Assembly: GCF_011694515.1 (NCBI RefSeq)
Contig: NZ_CP050192.1
Location: 233,932 to 297,931, forward strand
From: Mycobacterium sp. DL592
GTDB lineage: Bacteria; Actinomycetota; Actinomycetes; Mycobacteriales; Mycobacteriaceae
Reading direction: 5' to 3'
DNA length: 64,000 nucleotides
The notes beneath the pieces were generated by a model that was not told the origin of the DNA, searched no databases, and worked only from the letters and a program-made list of their open reading frames with translations. Both the position numbers and the translations under genes were made by a program. Positions 27,612 to 34,865 of the stretch are shown here, one piece after another (the first letter of the stretch is position 1; the number at the start of each line of letters is the position of its first letter).

Positions 27612-28352
27612 CTACTGATTGCGGTCGATCCGAGTGTGTGCGGTCAGGAGCACCTGGTCGTAGACCGCCCGGGCCGGGAGCTGCTCGTCGAAGCTCAGGG
27701 CACAGACATCGATCACGAACTGTTCGGCCAGCAGTCGCAGCTTGGTGTTGGTGGTGCCCGACCGCCACCGCAAGATCTCGAAAGCACGGTCGGCGTCGAT
27801 CCGGTACACCAGCATCAGCATGCCCTTGGCCTGCTCGATGGTGGCCCGGTTGGAGGCCACCTCGGCCACCGCGGCAGCCAGGTGTTCATCGGCTTGCCGG
27901 CGGAGGGGCGTGACGTCGACGTAATGGCCTTCGGTGCCGACGATCCGGCCGGTGTCATCGCGTAGATGCGACCCGACCACCACGACGTCGTGCACCTGAC
28001 CGTGGGTGTCGACGATGCGGTGGCGGCTGCTCCAGGGCTGGTGTGAGTCGCGCACCTCGGCCAGCACGGTGCGCACCGTCGGTAGGTCATCTGGGTGCTT
28101 GTGGGACATCACCAACTCGGTGGTCGGCTGGACGGCCTCCGGCTGGTAACCGTGCAGGCGTGCCACTACCGGCGACCATTCCCACGACTCATCGGCGAAG
28201 TAGAAACGTGTCCACCCCACGCTGTCGGACGGGCCGATGACCTCGCCGCCCTCTTCGGTCGGCATGTCGGAAAAATGTACCCATTGAATCCGGCATTCGG
28301 TCGGTTTGCGATCCGGATGTACCGAATACGGATAACCGTTCACTATTGACAT
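27612..28352 (-). CDS. PAS-ANTAR RNA-binding antiterminator-type regulator
   Basis: Up to 246 residues. A PAS/PAC sensor part (about 45-150: RFYFADESWEWSP, HPDDLPTV, GHYVDVTPLRRQ) is followed by a C-terminal ANTAR domain (about 165-225: VASNRATIEQAKGMLMLVYRIDADRAFEILRWRS). ANTAR proteins bind paired hairpins in nascent RNA to prevent termination. ATG 28265 is an alternative start that would shorten the N-terminus by 29 residues. It is divergent from the carotenoid oxygenase with starts only 29 nt apart, so the two may be co-regulated. Confidence 0.82.
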   Translation of the reverse strand: MSIVNGYPYSVHPDRKPTECRIQWVHFSDMPTEEGGEVIGPSDSVGWTRFYFADESWEWSPVVARLHGYQPEAVQPTTELVMSHKHPDDLPTVRTVLAEVRDSHQPWSSRHRIVDTHGQVHDVVVVGSHLRDDTGRIVGTEGHYVDVTPLRRQADEHLAAAVAEVASNRATIEQAKGMLMLVYRIDADRAFEILRWRSGTTNTKLRLLAEQFVIDVCALSFDEQLPARAVYDQVLLTAHTRIDRNQ

Positions 28353-28381
28353 GTCATCTATGGATTGTCAGAGTGGAGGCC

Positions 28382-29722
28382 ATGACCGACGTCACAGCAG
28401 ACTCCGCCAACCTGCCCACCGAGGGCCAGTTCTTCCAGCGCGGCAACTACGCGCCCGTGCCCGACGAACTCACCGACTATGCCCTCCCCGTAGAGGGCGC
28501 CATCCCGCCGGAACTCGACGGCTGGTACCTGCGCAACGGCCCCAACCCGCGCCAGCCCACCGGGCACTGGTTCACCGGTGACGGGATGATCCACGGCGTG
28601 CGGATCGAGGGCGGGGCGGCCAAGTGGTACCGCAACCGCTGGATCCGCACCGACAGCTTCACCGACCCGTTCCCGCTCTACAACGCCGACGGCACCCGCA
28701 GCCTGAACGCCTCGGTGGCCAACACCCACGTCGTCAATCACGCCGGCAAGACGCTCGCGCTCGTTGAGTCCTCACTGCCCTACGAGATCACCAACGACCT
28801 CGAGACCGTCGGCTGCTACGACTTCGGCGGCAAGCTCAACGACGCGATGACCGCGCACCCGAAGATCTGCCCCACCACCGGGGAACTGCATTTCTTCGGC
28901 TACGGCAACATCTTCGAGCCGCACGTCACCTATCACCGTGCTGACGCCAACGGCGAGCTGACCGTCAACCGCCCGCTCGACGTCAAGGCGCTGACCATGA
29001 TGCACGACTTCGCGATGACCTCGGGGCACGTCATCTTCATGGACCTGCCGATCGTGTTCAACCTCGACATCGCCATCGAAGGCAAAGGCGACATGCCCTA
29101 CCGGTGGGACGACAACTACGGCGCCCGCCTTGGTGTCCTTCGCCGCGACGACCCGTTCGGTGAGGTCCGCTGGTTCGAGATCGACCCCTGCTACGTCTTC
29201 CACGTCGCCAACGCCTACGAATCCGGGGATTCGATTGTGCTGCAAGCAGTTCGCTACCCCGAGCTGTGGCGCGACAACGGTGGGTTCGAGGCCAGCGCGG
29301 TGCTGTGGAGCTGGACCATCGACCTCAAGACCGGCACGGTCAGCGAACGCCAGCTCGACGACCGGGCAGTCGAGTTCCCTCGCATCGACGACCGGCTGGC
29401 CGGGCTGCCCGCCCGCTACTCGGTGTCGGTCGGCGACGCGAAACTGGTCCGCTACGACCTGAACACCGGCGACGCCGTCGAGCACGACTTCGGTACCGCC
29501 GCCTCGCCGGGCGGCCCCGGTGAAGCCGTGTTCGTGCCGTCGCCGTCCGGCCCGGCCGACGAAGACAACGGCTGGTACCTGGGTTACGTCTACGACCCGG
29601 CCCGCGACGGCAGCGATCTGGTGATCCTGGACGCCTCGGACTTCGGTGGCGACCCGGTCGCCAGGATCGCGCTGCCGCGCCGAGTCCCGTACGGATTCCA
29701 CGGCAACTGGATCAGCGCCTAG
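28382..29722 (+). CDS. Carotenoid cleavage oxygenase (RPE65/CCD family)
   Basis: A 446-residue non-heme iron dioxygenase. ATG 28382 follows GTGGAGG. Four conserved His ligands lie in TAHPKICP, MMHDFAMT, YVFHVANAYE and the C-terminal PYGFHGNW. PPELDGWYLRNGPNPR and HWFTGDGMIHGV are family N-terminal motifs. It would cleave a conjugated C=C bond of a carotenoid, apocarotenoid or stilbene. It leads an apparent operon with an SDR and a SnoaL-like protein (spacing 11 nt, then an 8-nt overlap). Confidence 0.92.
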   Translation: MTDVTADSANLPTEGQFFQRGNYAPVPDELTDYALPVEGAIPPELDGWYLRNGPNPRQPTGHWFTGDGMIHGVRIEGGAAKWYRNRWIRTDSFTDPFPLYNADGTRSLNASVANTHVVNHAGKTLALVESSLPYEITNDLETVGCYDFGGKLNDAMTAHPKICPTTGELHFFGYGNIFEPHVTYHRADANGELTVNRPLDVKALTMMHDFAMTSGHVIFMDLPIVFNLDIAIEGKGDMPYRWDDNYGARLGVLRRDDPFGEVRWFEIDPCYVFHVANAYESGDSIVLQAVRYPELWRDNGGFEASAVLWSWTIDLKTGTVSERQLDDRAVEFPRIDDRLAGLPARYSVSVGDAKLVRYDLNTGDAVEHDFGTAASPGGPGEAVFVPSPSGPADEDNGWYLGYVYDPARDGSDLVILDASDFGGDPVARIALPRRVPYGFHGNWISA

Positions 29723-29733
29723 CCTTCGGGGGC

Positions 29734-30489
29734 ATGGACGACTTCAGTGCGCTACCCGGGACCGCCCTGGTCGTCGGCGGCACCGGTGGTATCGGCTCCG
29801 AGATCGTCCGGACGCTGGTGTCGCGCGGGTCCCGGGTGGCGCTGACCTACCACGGCAACGCGGACAAGGCGGCCCAGCTCGCCAACGACCTCGGCGTCCG
29901 CACGCAACGGCTGGACCTGGGTGACGCCGCCGACGTGCGCGGTGTCGTGGCGTCGGTGGCCGAGCACGGCGGCGGGCTGCACACGGTGGTCTACGCGGCC
30001 GGGCTGCATGTGCCGATGCGTCACCTCAGCCGGATCGAACCGGACAAGTTCGGCCACCAGCTCGCCACCGACACCGGCGGCTTCTTCACGGTGGTGTCGG
30101 CCTGTCTGCCGCACCTGCGGGCTGCACACGGCAGCCTGGTCGCGGTCACCACCGCGGCGACGCGGCGCTTCGCGGTGCGCGACGGACTGTCGGTCGCCCC
30201 CAAGGCCGCTGTCGAGGCGCTGATCCGTGGTGTCGCGGCGGAGGAGGGCCGATTCGGGGTGCGCGCCAACTGCGTTGGTCCCGGCATGCTCGTCGACGGC
30301 AACGCCGAACGGCTGATCGCCGACGGAGACCTCGACAACCGCGCGCTGCAGGCCGCCCGCGACAACACCCCGCTGGGTAGATTCGGTTGCGCCGCAGACG
30401 TGGCCGAGGCCGTGTGCTTTCTGGCCTCGCCGCGCGCCGGCTTCATCACGGGCCAGAAGCTCGACGTCGACGGAGGTTACGGTGTCTGA
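29734..30489 (+). CDS. Short-chain dehydrogenase-like protein, atypical active site
   Basis: A 251-residue Rossmann-fold SDR. The cofactor loop is GGTGGIG (15-21), and YAAG (87-90) stands where the NNAG motif usually is. The catalytic Y-x3-K is replaced by SVAPK (S153, K157), so the Tyr is missing, and the preceding Ser is Thr. C-terminal VGPGMLVDG, CFLASPRAGFITGQKLDVDGGYG is standard. It may be a non-catalytic or altered enzyme. The stop overlaps the next gene by 8 nt. Confidence 0.85.
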   Translation: MDDFSALPGTALVVGGTGGIGSEIVRTLVSRGSRVALTYHGNADKAAQLANDLGVRTQRLDLGDAADVRGVVASVAEHGGGLHTVVYAAGLHVPMRHLSRIEPDKFGHQLATDTGGFFTVVSACLPHLRAAHGSLVAVTTAATRRFAVRDGLSVAPKAAVEALIRGVAAEEGRFGVRANCVGPGMLVDGNAERLIADGDLDNRALQAARDNTPLGRFGCAADVAEAVCFLASPRAGFITGQKLDVDGGYGV

Positions 30490-30994
30490 TGCACTCGAGC
30501 GGCTGACGGACCTCCAGGCCATCCGCGACGTCGTGGCGATGTACTGCCGTGGCGTCGACCGGCTCGACCTCGACCTGGTGCGGCAGGCCTACCACCACGA
30601 CGCCGTCGACCACCACACCGGGTTCGACGGCAGCGCGGAGGACTTTGTGCGCTGGCTCGGCAAGAGCCTCGAATACCTCGCCGGGTCGATGCACCTGATG
30701 GGCAACCATCATGTCGAGTTCATCGACAAAGACCATGCGATCAGCGAAACATATTGCACTGCAACGCATTGGGGCCGTCCCGAAGATCCCGAGCGGTTGA
30801 ACTTCACCAGCGGCGTGCGCTACGTCGACCTGATGGAACGCCGCGACGGCCGATGGGCGATCGCGGAGCGCTGGGCGGCGCGGGAATGGACCCGGCGTGA
30901 GACGTTCATTCCCCCGGAGAAGCCGGGCCCCCGCGGCCGCCGCGACGCCGACGATCCGCTGCACGTTCTCAGGAGACGTTACGGTGCGAGTTGA
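30482..30994 (+). CDS. SnoaL-like (NTF2-fold) protein
   Basis: A 170-residue SnoaL_4-type protein starting at GTG 30482 inside the SDR gene. Hallmarks are AIRDVVAMYCRGVDRLD, YHHDAVDHHTGF, SMHLMGNHHVEF and YVDLMERRDGRWAIAERW. Members act as cyclases, isomerases or hydroxylases of small hydrophobic substrates. Its place behind a carotenoid oxygenase and an SDR suggests a role in the same catabolic or tailoring route. Confidence 0.85.
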   Translation: MSDALERLTDLQAIRDVVAMYCRGVDRLDLDLVRQAYHHDAVDHHTGFDGSAEDFVRWLGKSLEYLAGSMHLMGNHHVEFIDKDHAISETYCTATHWGRPEDPERLNFTSGVRYVDLMERRDGRWAIAERWAAREWTRRETFIPPEKPGPRGRRDADDPLHVLRRRYGAS

Positions 30995-31032
30995 GGTCCG
31001 GCGCCGCCACAGGCGAGTAGCCTCAGCACACC

Positions 31033-31407
31033 ATGGCGGTGAAATGGCTTGACGACCCTGAAGACCACGACTACGACGCGGCGGCGGACTATCTGAGTCT
31101 GCTGGCCGAGCCGGCCACTGTCACGGCCACAGTGGCCGCCCTGCGCACGGCGAAACCGGTGTACCGCAAGGCCAAGGACATTCTGCGTGCCGCGCGGTTG
31201 AACCTGCTGTCGGCCGACAACCCCCACGTACGCTCAGACCTGGACAAGATCGGTCACGGCAAGAAGTTGTCACCGATTCTGCTGGTGCGGGGCAGCGCAG
31301 CCGACGCCCTGCAGATCGCCGACGGTTACCACCGGGTCTGCGCCAGCTATCTGACCGACGAGAACACGGCGATCCCGTGCCAGCTCGCGTCATGGGCCAC
31401 GCATTGA
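31033..31407 (+). CDS. Small conserved-type protein with ParB-like DGYHR motif
   Basis: A 124-residue soluble protein. The C-terminal part (GHGKKLSPILLVRG, QIADGYHRVCASY) resembles the ParB/Srx-like fold core, in which DGYHR binds a nucleotide phosphate. No helix-turn-helix is present. The 3' end overlaps the antiporter gene by 16 nt or more, suggesting coupling. Function unknown. Confidence 0.7.
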   Translation: MAVKWLDDPEDHDYDAAADYLSLLAEPATVTATVAALRTAKPVYRKAKDILRAARLNLLSADNPHVRSDLDKIGHGKKLSPILLVRGSAADALQIADGYHRVCASYLTDENTAIPCQLASWATH

Positions 31408-32555
31408 GTGGTTTCGGCTTCAGCACGCTGGCGCTGGTCGCGGTGGTCGGCATGGCCGGCCCTCTGCTGGCGTCGGTGCCGGGCCTGCGGATCCCCGTGG
31501 TCATCGGGGAGCTCGCCGCCGGATTGGTGATCGGGAGAACGGGATTCGGCATCGTCGACGCGGGTGACCCGACCTTCCGCCTGCTGGCTGACATCGGCTT
31601 CGCGCTGGTGATGTTCGTGGTGGGCACCCACGTCCCGATCCGGGACACGGCGCTGCGCTCCTCGGCCGGCATCGCTGTCGCGCGCGCCGTCCTCGTCGGC
31701 GCGGTCGCCACCGGTCTGGGTGTGGGCCTGGCGCATGTGTTCCACACCGGCCACGCCGCGGTGTACGCGGTGCTGATGGCCTCGTCGTCGGCGGCCCTGG
31801 CACTGCCGGTCATTCAGTCCCTGGGTCTGGCGGGCCCGCAGGTGCTGAGTGTGACCGCCCAGATCGCCATCGCCGACTCCGCCTCGATTGTCTTGCTGCC
31901 CTTGGTGATCGACCCGGACCGGGCGATGTCGGCAGCTATCGGCGCGGCCGTTATCGGCGTGTGCTCGGTCGTGCTGTTCGTGGCGCTGTCGACCTTGGAG
32001 CGTCGCGGACTGCGCAAGCGTCTGCACGATTTCTCCGAGGCGAACCGGTTCGCCCTCGAACTACGGGTCAGCCTGATCGTGCTGTTCACCCTCGCGACGC
32101 TGGCCGTCAGCACCCATGTGTCGATCATGCTGGCCGGCTTCGCGCTCGGCCTGGTCGTCAAGGCAACGGGCGAGCCGCGCCGATTGGCCCGGCAGTTGTT
32201 CGGCATCACCGAAGGGTTGTTCAGCCCGTTGTTCTTCGTCTGGCTCGGTGCCTCGCTGCAGGTACGTGAACTGGGCGACCGGCCCGCCTATCTCCTGCTG
32301 GGACTCGCACTGGGCGTCGGCGCGGTCGTCGCCCACCTGGCGGGCTGCCTGACGGGGCAGCCGCTGGCGCTGGGGGCGCTGGCCGCCGCCCAACTCGGAG
32401 TGCCGGTGGCCGCGGCCACCCTGGGCACCCAGAACCACCTGCTCTCCCCGGGCGAACCGTCGGCGTTGATGCTCGGTGCGCTGCTAACGGTCGCCGTCAC
32501 CTCCGTTGCCGGCGTGCTGGCCGCCCGGCGCCAGCGCGCGCAGCCGCAGACCTGA
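31392..32555 (+). CDS. CPA2-type cation:proton antiporter
   Basis: A 387-residue polytopic membrane protein with about 12 hydrophobic segments (Na+/H+ exchanger family, KefB/NapA-like). Motifs include PVVIGELAAGLVIGRTGFG near the N-terminus, MASSSAALALPVIQSLG and FSPLFFVWLGASLQVREL. No C-terminal TrkA-N domain follows. ATG 31392 is chosen over ATG 31377; both overlap the preceding gene. Probable role: K+ or Na+ efflux and pH control. Confidence 0.86.
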   Translation: MGHALSGFGFSTLALVAVVGMAGPLLASVPGLRIPVVIGELAAGLVIGRTGFGIVDAGDPTFRLLADIGFALVMFVVGTHVPIRDTALRSSAGIAVARAVLVGAVATGLGVGLAHVFHTGHAAVYAVLMASSSAALALPVIQSLGLAGPQVLSVTAQIAIADSASIVLLPLVIDPDRAMSAAIGAAVIGVCSVVLFVALSTLERRGLRKRLHDFSEANRFALELRVSLIVLFTLATLAVSTHVSIMLAGFALGLVVKATGEPRRLARQLFGITEGLFSPLFFVWLGASLQVRELGDRPAYLLLGLALGVGAVVAHLAGCLTGQPLALGALAAAQLGVPVAAATLGTQNHLLSPGEPSALMLGALLTVAVTSVAGVLAARRQRAQPQT

Positions 32556-32596
32556 GCACAGGTGTGTGGGCCGGCTGCTACGGGTAGCCGGTTGCC

Positions 32597-32941
32597 ATGA
32601 CCGCATCGAATGCCACCGAAACAGATTCCGGCTCGGCACACCGGAGACGGCTGTGGGTCAACTGGCTGCTCGCGCTGTCGACCATTCTCGGTGCCGCTGC
32701 CGTGCCGCTGCTGGCCATGGGTGCCGTGATGAACACCGCGGCGTGCGGTGAGCCGGACTGCCCCAAGCCCACCGGGTTCGTATACGGGTTGCTCATCTAC
32801 ACCCCGGCCGTCGTGGTGGTGGTGGCGATCCTGTTGTCGTTCTTCACCGCCGGGCACCGGCGTGGCTTCGGAGTCCCCGTGCTGGCCTGGCTGGTGATCG
32901 TCGTCGACGTCGCGGTGCTGGTGGCGACGTTCTCGTCGTAG
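32597..32941 (+). CDS. Small three-TM membrane protein
   Basis: A 114-residue protein with an acidic/polar N-terminus, then hydrophobic segments at about 20-42, 64-83 and 93-111. Two Cys (CGEPDC) lie in the first external loop and could form a disulfide. ATG 32597 starts 41 nt after the antiporter stop. No family recognised. Confidence 0.65.
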   Translation: MTASNATETDSGSAHRRRLWVNWLLALSTILGAAAVPLLAMGAVMNTAACGEPDCPKPTGFVYGLLIYTPAVVVVVAILLSFFTAGHRRGFGVPVLAWLVIVVDVAVLVATFSS

Positions 32942-32976
32942 CTCAGCCGGCTGCGCGCTGCCTGGATGCGGCTGCG

Positions 32977-33837
32977 TTAGGCCGGTGGCATGAACCCACC
33001 GGGACCCGCACTCGGAGCCGCTGGCGGCGGCGACACCGGTGGACCCGGGGGTGACGGCGGGTACGTCGCGTACGTCGGGACGGCAGCGGCCGGACGCAGC
33101 CGCGCCAGTTCGCGGCGATGCCGTTCGGCGAGCACGGCGGCCAGCACGTATTGCGGCGGCGTGCCGGGCGGTGGCGGCGGCGAGATCCGCGCAACCACCT
33201 CCGAGGTGATCCGATACGCCATCTGGTCGCGGATCTGCGGCTCCAATTGTGTTGCACGGGAGAGGAATTGGCGGGCCAGCTCGGCCTGCTCGGGCCCCAG
33301 CCCGGACAGCTCCAGGGAGGCCGCCCACCAGGCCAACGCGGGTGGCATCACCGGTGGGGGAGCGAGTTTGGGACCGCGCTCGCTGATCACCACCGTGCCG
33401 GCGAACACGTCCCCGATGCGCTTGCCCTTGGGGGATGCCAGGCTGCAGATCACAGCGGGGCCGCCGAAGAGCGTCCAGATCTCGACGAACCCGGCCAGCG
33501 CGCGAAACAGCGCCTGCCGGAAGCGTTCTGGGCCGCCGTCTTCGGATACCACCCGCAGGCCCATCACCATCTTGCCGATCGAACGGCCGCGGGTGGCGGT
33601 CTCGATGATGATCGGATAGCCCACCAGGGCCAGCACCGTGAAGATGATCATGACCGCGGCGCTGAGGGCCTCGTCGAATTGCAGCGCAGTGGCCACCCAC
33701 AGCATCATCCCGACGAGATAGGCGATCATCACCACGCCGATGTCGATCAGCGCGCCGACGGCCCGGACCGGCAGTTGCGCGATCTGGACGTCGAGGACGA
33801 CCGCGTCCCCGGTCACCACCGTCTCGGGCACCGGCAT
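32977..33837 (-). CDS. RDD-family membrane protein, Rv3695-like
   Basis: About 286 residues from ATG 33837 (33849 possible). The N-terminal part VVTGDAVVLDVQIAQLPVRAVGALID carries the Arg-Asp elements of the RDD domain, with TM segments at about 30-50, 60-80 and 115-145 and the loop TRGRSIGKMVMGLRVV. The C-terminal half is cytosolic and ends in a Pro-rich tail. It is divergent from the SpoIIM-like gene with starts about 30 nt apart. Confidence 0.85.
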   Translation of the reverse strand: MPVPETVVTGDAVVLDVQIAQLPVRAVGALIDIGVVMIAYLVGMMLWVATALQFDEALSAAVMIIFTVLALVGYPIIIETATRGRSIGKMVMGLRVVSEDGGPERFRQALFRALAGFVEIWTLFGGPAVICSLASPKGKRIGDVFAGTVVISERGPKLAPPPVMPPALAWWAASLELSGLGPEQAELARQFLSRATQLEPQIRDQMAYRITSEVVARISPPPPPGTPPQYVLAAVLAERHRRELARLRPAAAVPTYATYPPSPPGPPVSPPPAAPSAGPGGFMPPA

Positions 33838-33868
33838 CATGCCGACCAACGGTACTAGTCTCGGGCCG

Positions 33869-34861
33869 GTGGACGTCGACGCCTTCGTGCTGGCTCACCA
33901 GGACACCTGGAACCGGCTCGAGCAACTGGTCAAGCGGCGTCGTCGGCTGACGGGCTCGGAGGTCGACGAACTCGTCGACCTCTACCAGCGGGTGTCCACC
34001 CACCTGTCGATGGTGCGGTCCGCTTCCTCGGACACTGTGCTCGTCGGCCGACTGTCCACCCTCGTCGCCCGCGCCCGCTCGGCGGTCACCGGCGCGCATG
34101 CCCCGCTGTGGAGCGAGTTCGCCCGGTTCTGGACCGTGTCGTTCCCGGTGGTGGCCTACCGGGCGTGGCGCTGGTGGCTGGCTACCGCGGTCGCATTCTT
34201 CGTCGTCGTGGTGGTCATCGGCATGTGGGTGGCGGGTAATCACGAGGTGCAGTCGGCACTGAGCACGCCGGCGGAGATCGACCACCTGGTCAACCACGAC
34301 TTCGCCAACTACTACAGCGAGCACCCCGCAGCCTCGTTCGCGCTGCGGGTGTGGCTGAACAACTCGTGGGTGGCTGCGCAGTGCATCGCATTCGCGATCG
34401 TGCTGGGCATCCCGATCCCGTGGGTGCTGTTCCAGAACGCCGCGAACCTCGGCGTCACCGGCGGCCTGATGGTGGATGGCGGCAAGGGTGACGTGCTGTT
34501 CGGTCTGCTCATTCCGCACGGCCTGCTCGAGCTGACGGCGGTGTTCCTGGCCGCTGCGGTGGGCATGCGGCTGGGCTGGACGGTGATCTCACCGGGCGAC
34601 CGGCCCCGCGGGCAGGCGCTGGCCGAGCAGGGCCGGGCGGTGGTCGCCGCCGCAGTCGGCCTGGCCGTGGTGCTGCTGGTGTCGGGTCTCATCGAAGCGC
34701 TGGTGACGCCGTCGCCGCTGCCGACGTTCGTTCGTGTCGGGATCGGGGTGGCCGCCGAGGCGGCATTCCTGGCCTACGTCATCTACTTCGGGCGCCGCGC
34801 AAGCCTGGCCGGTGAGACCGGCGATCTGCAGGACGCGCCCGACGTCGTGCCGACCGGCTAG
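33869..34861 (+). CDS. SpoIIM-like (stage II sporulation protein M family) membrane protein
   Basis: A 330-residue protein, the length of Rv3694c as I recall. GTG 33869 gives MDVDAFVLAHQDTWNRLEQLV. The N-terminal helical cytosolic domain is followed by five to six TM segments with the NNSWVAAQCIAFAIVLGIPIPWVL and PHGLLELTAVFLAAAVGMRLG motifs of the SpoIIM/DUF95 family. Mycobacteria do not sporulate like Bacillus; the family accompanies RDD, DUF58 and MoxR proteins, presumably in an envelope function. Confidence 0.87.
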   Translation: MDVDAFVLAHQDTWNRLEQLVKRRRRLTGSEVDELVDLYQRVSTHLSMVRSASSDTVLVGRLSTLVARARSAVTGAHAPLWSEFARFWTVSFPVVAYRAWRWWLATAVAFFVVVVVIGMWVAGNHEVQSALSTPAEIDHLVNHDFANYYSEHPAASFALRVWLNNSWVAAQCIAFAIVLGIPIPWVLFQNAANLGVTGGLMVDGGKGDVLFGLLIPHGLLELTAVFLAAAVGMRLGWTVISPGDRPRGQALAEQGRAVVAAAVGLAVVLLVSGLIEALVTPSPLPTFVRVGIGVAAEAAFLAYVIYFGRRASLAGETGDLQDAPDVVPTG

Positions 34862-34865
34862 GTGA

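Noticed and set aside
32288-34519. Long minus-strand open frame of 743 codons
   Set aside because: It runs antisense to the antiporter and SpoIIM-like genes and out of frame over the RDD gene; composition is His/Arg/Gly-rich, typical of a shadow frame in high-GC DNA.
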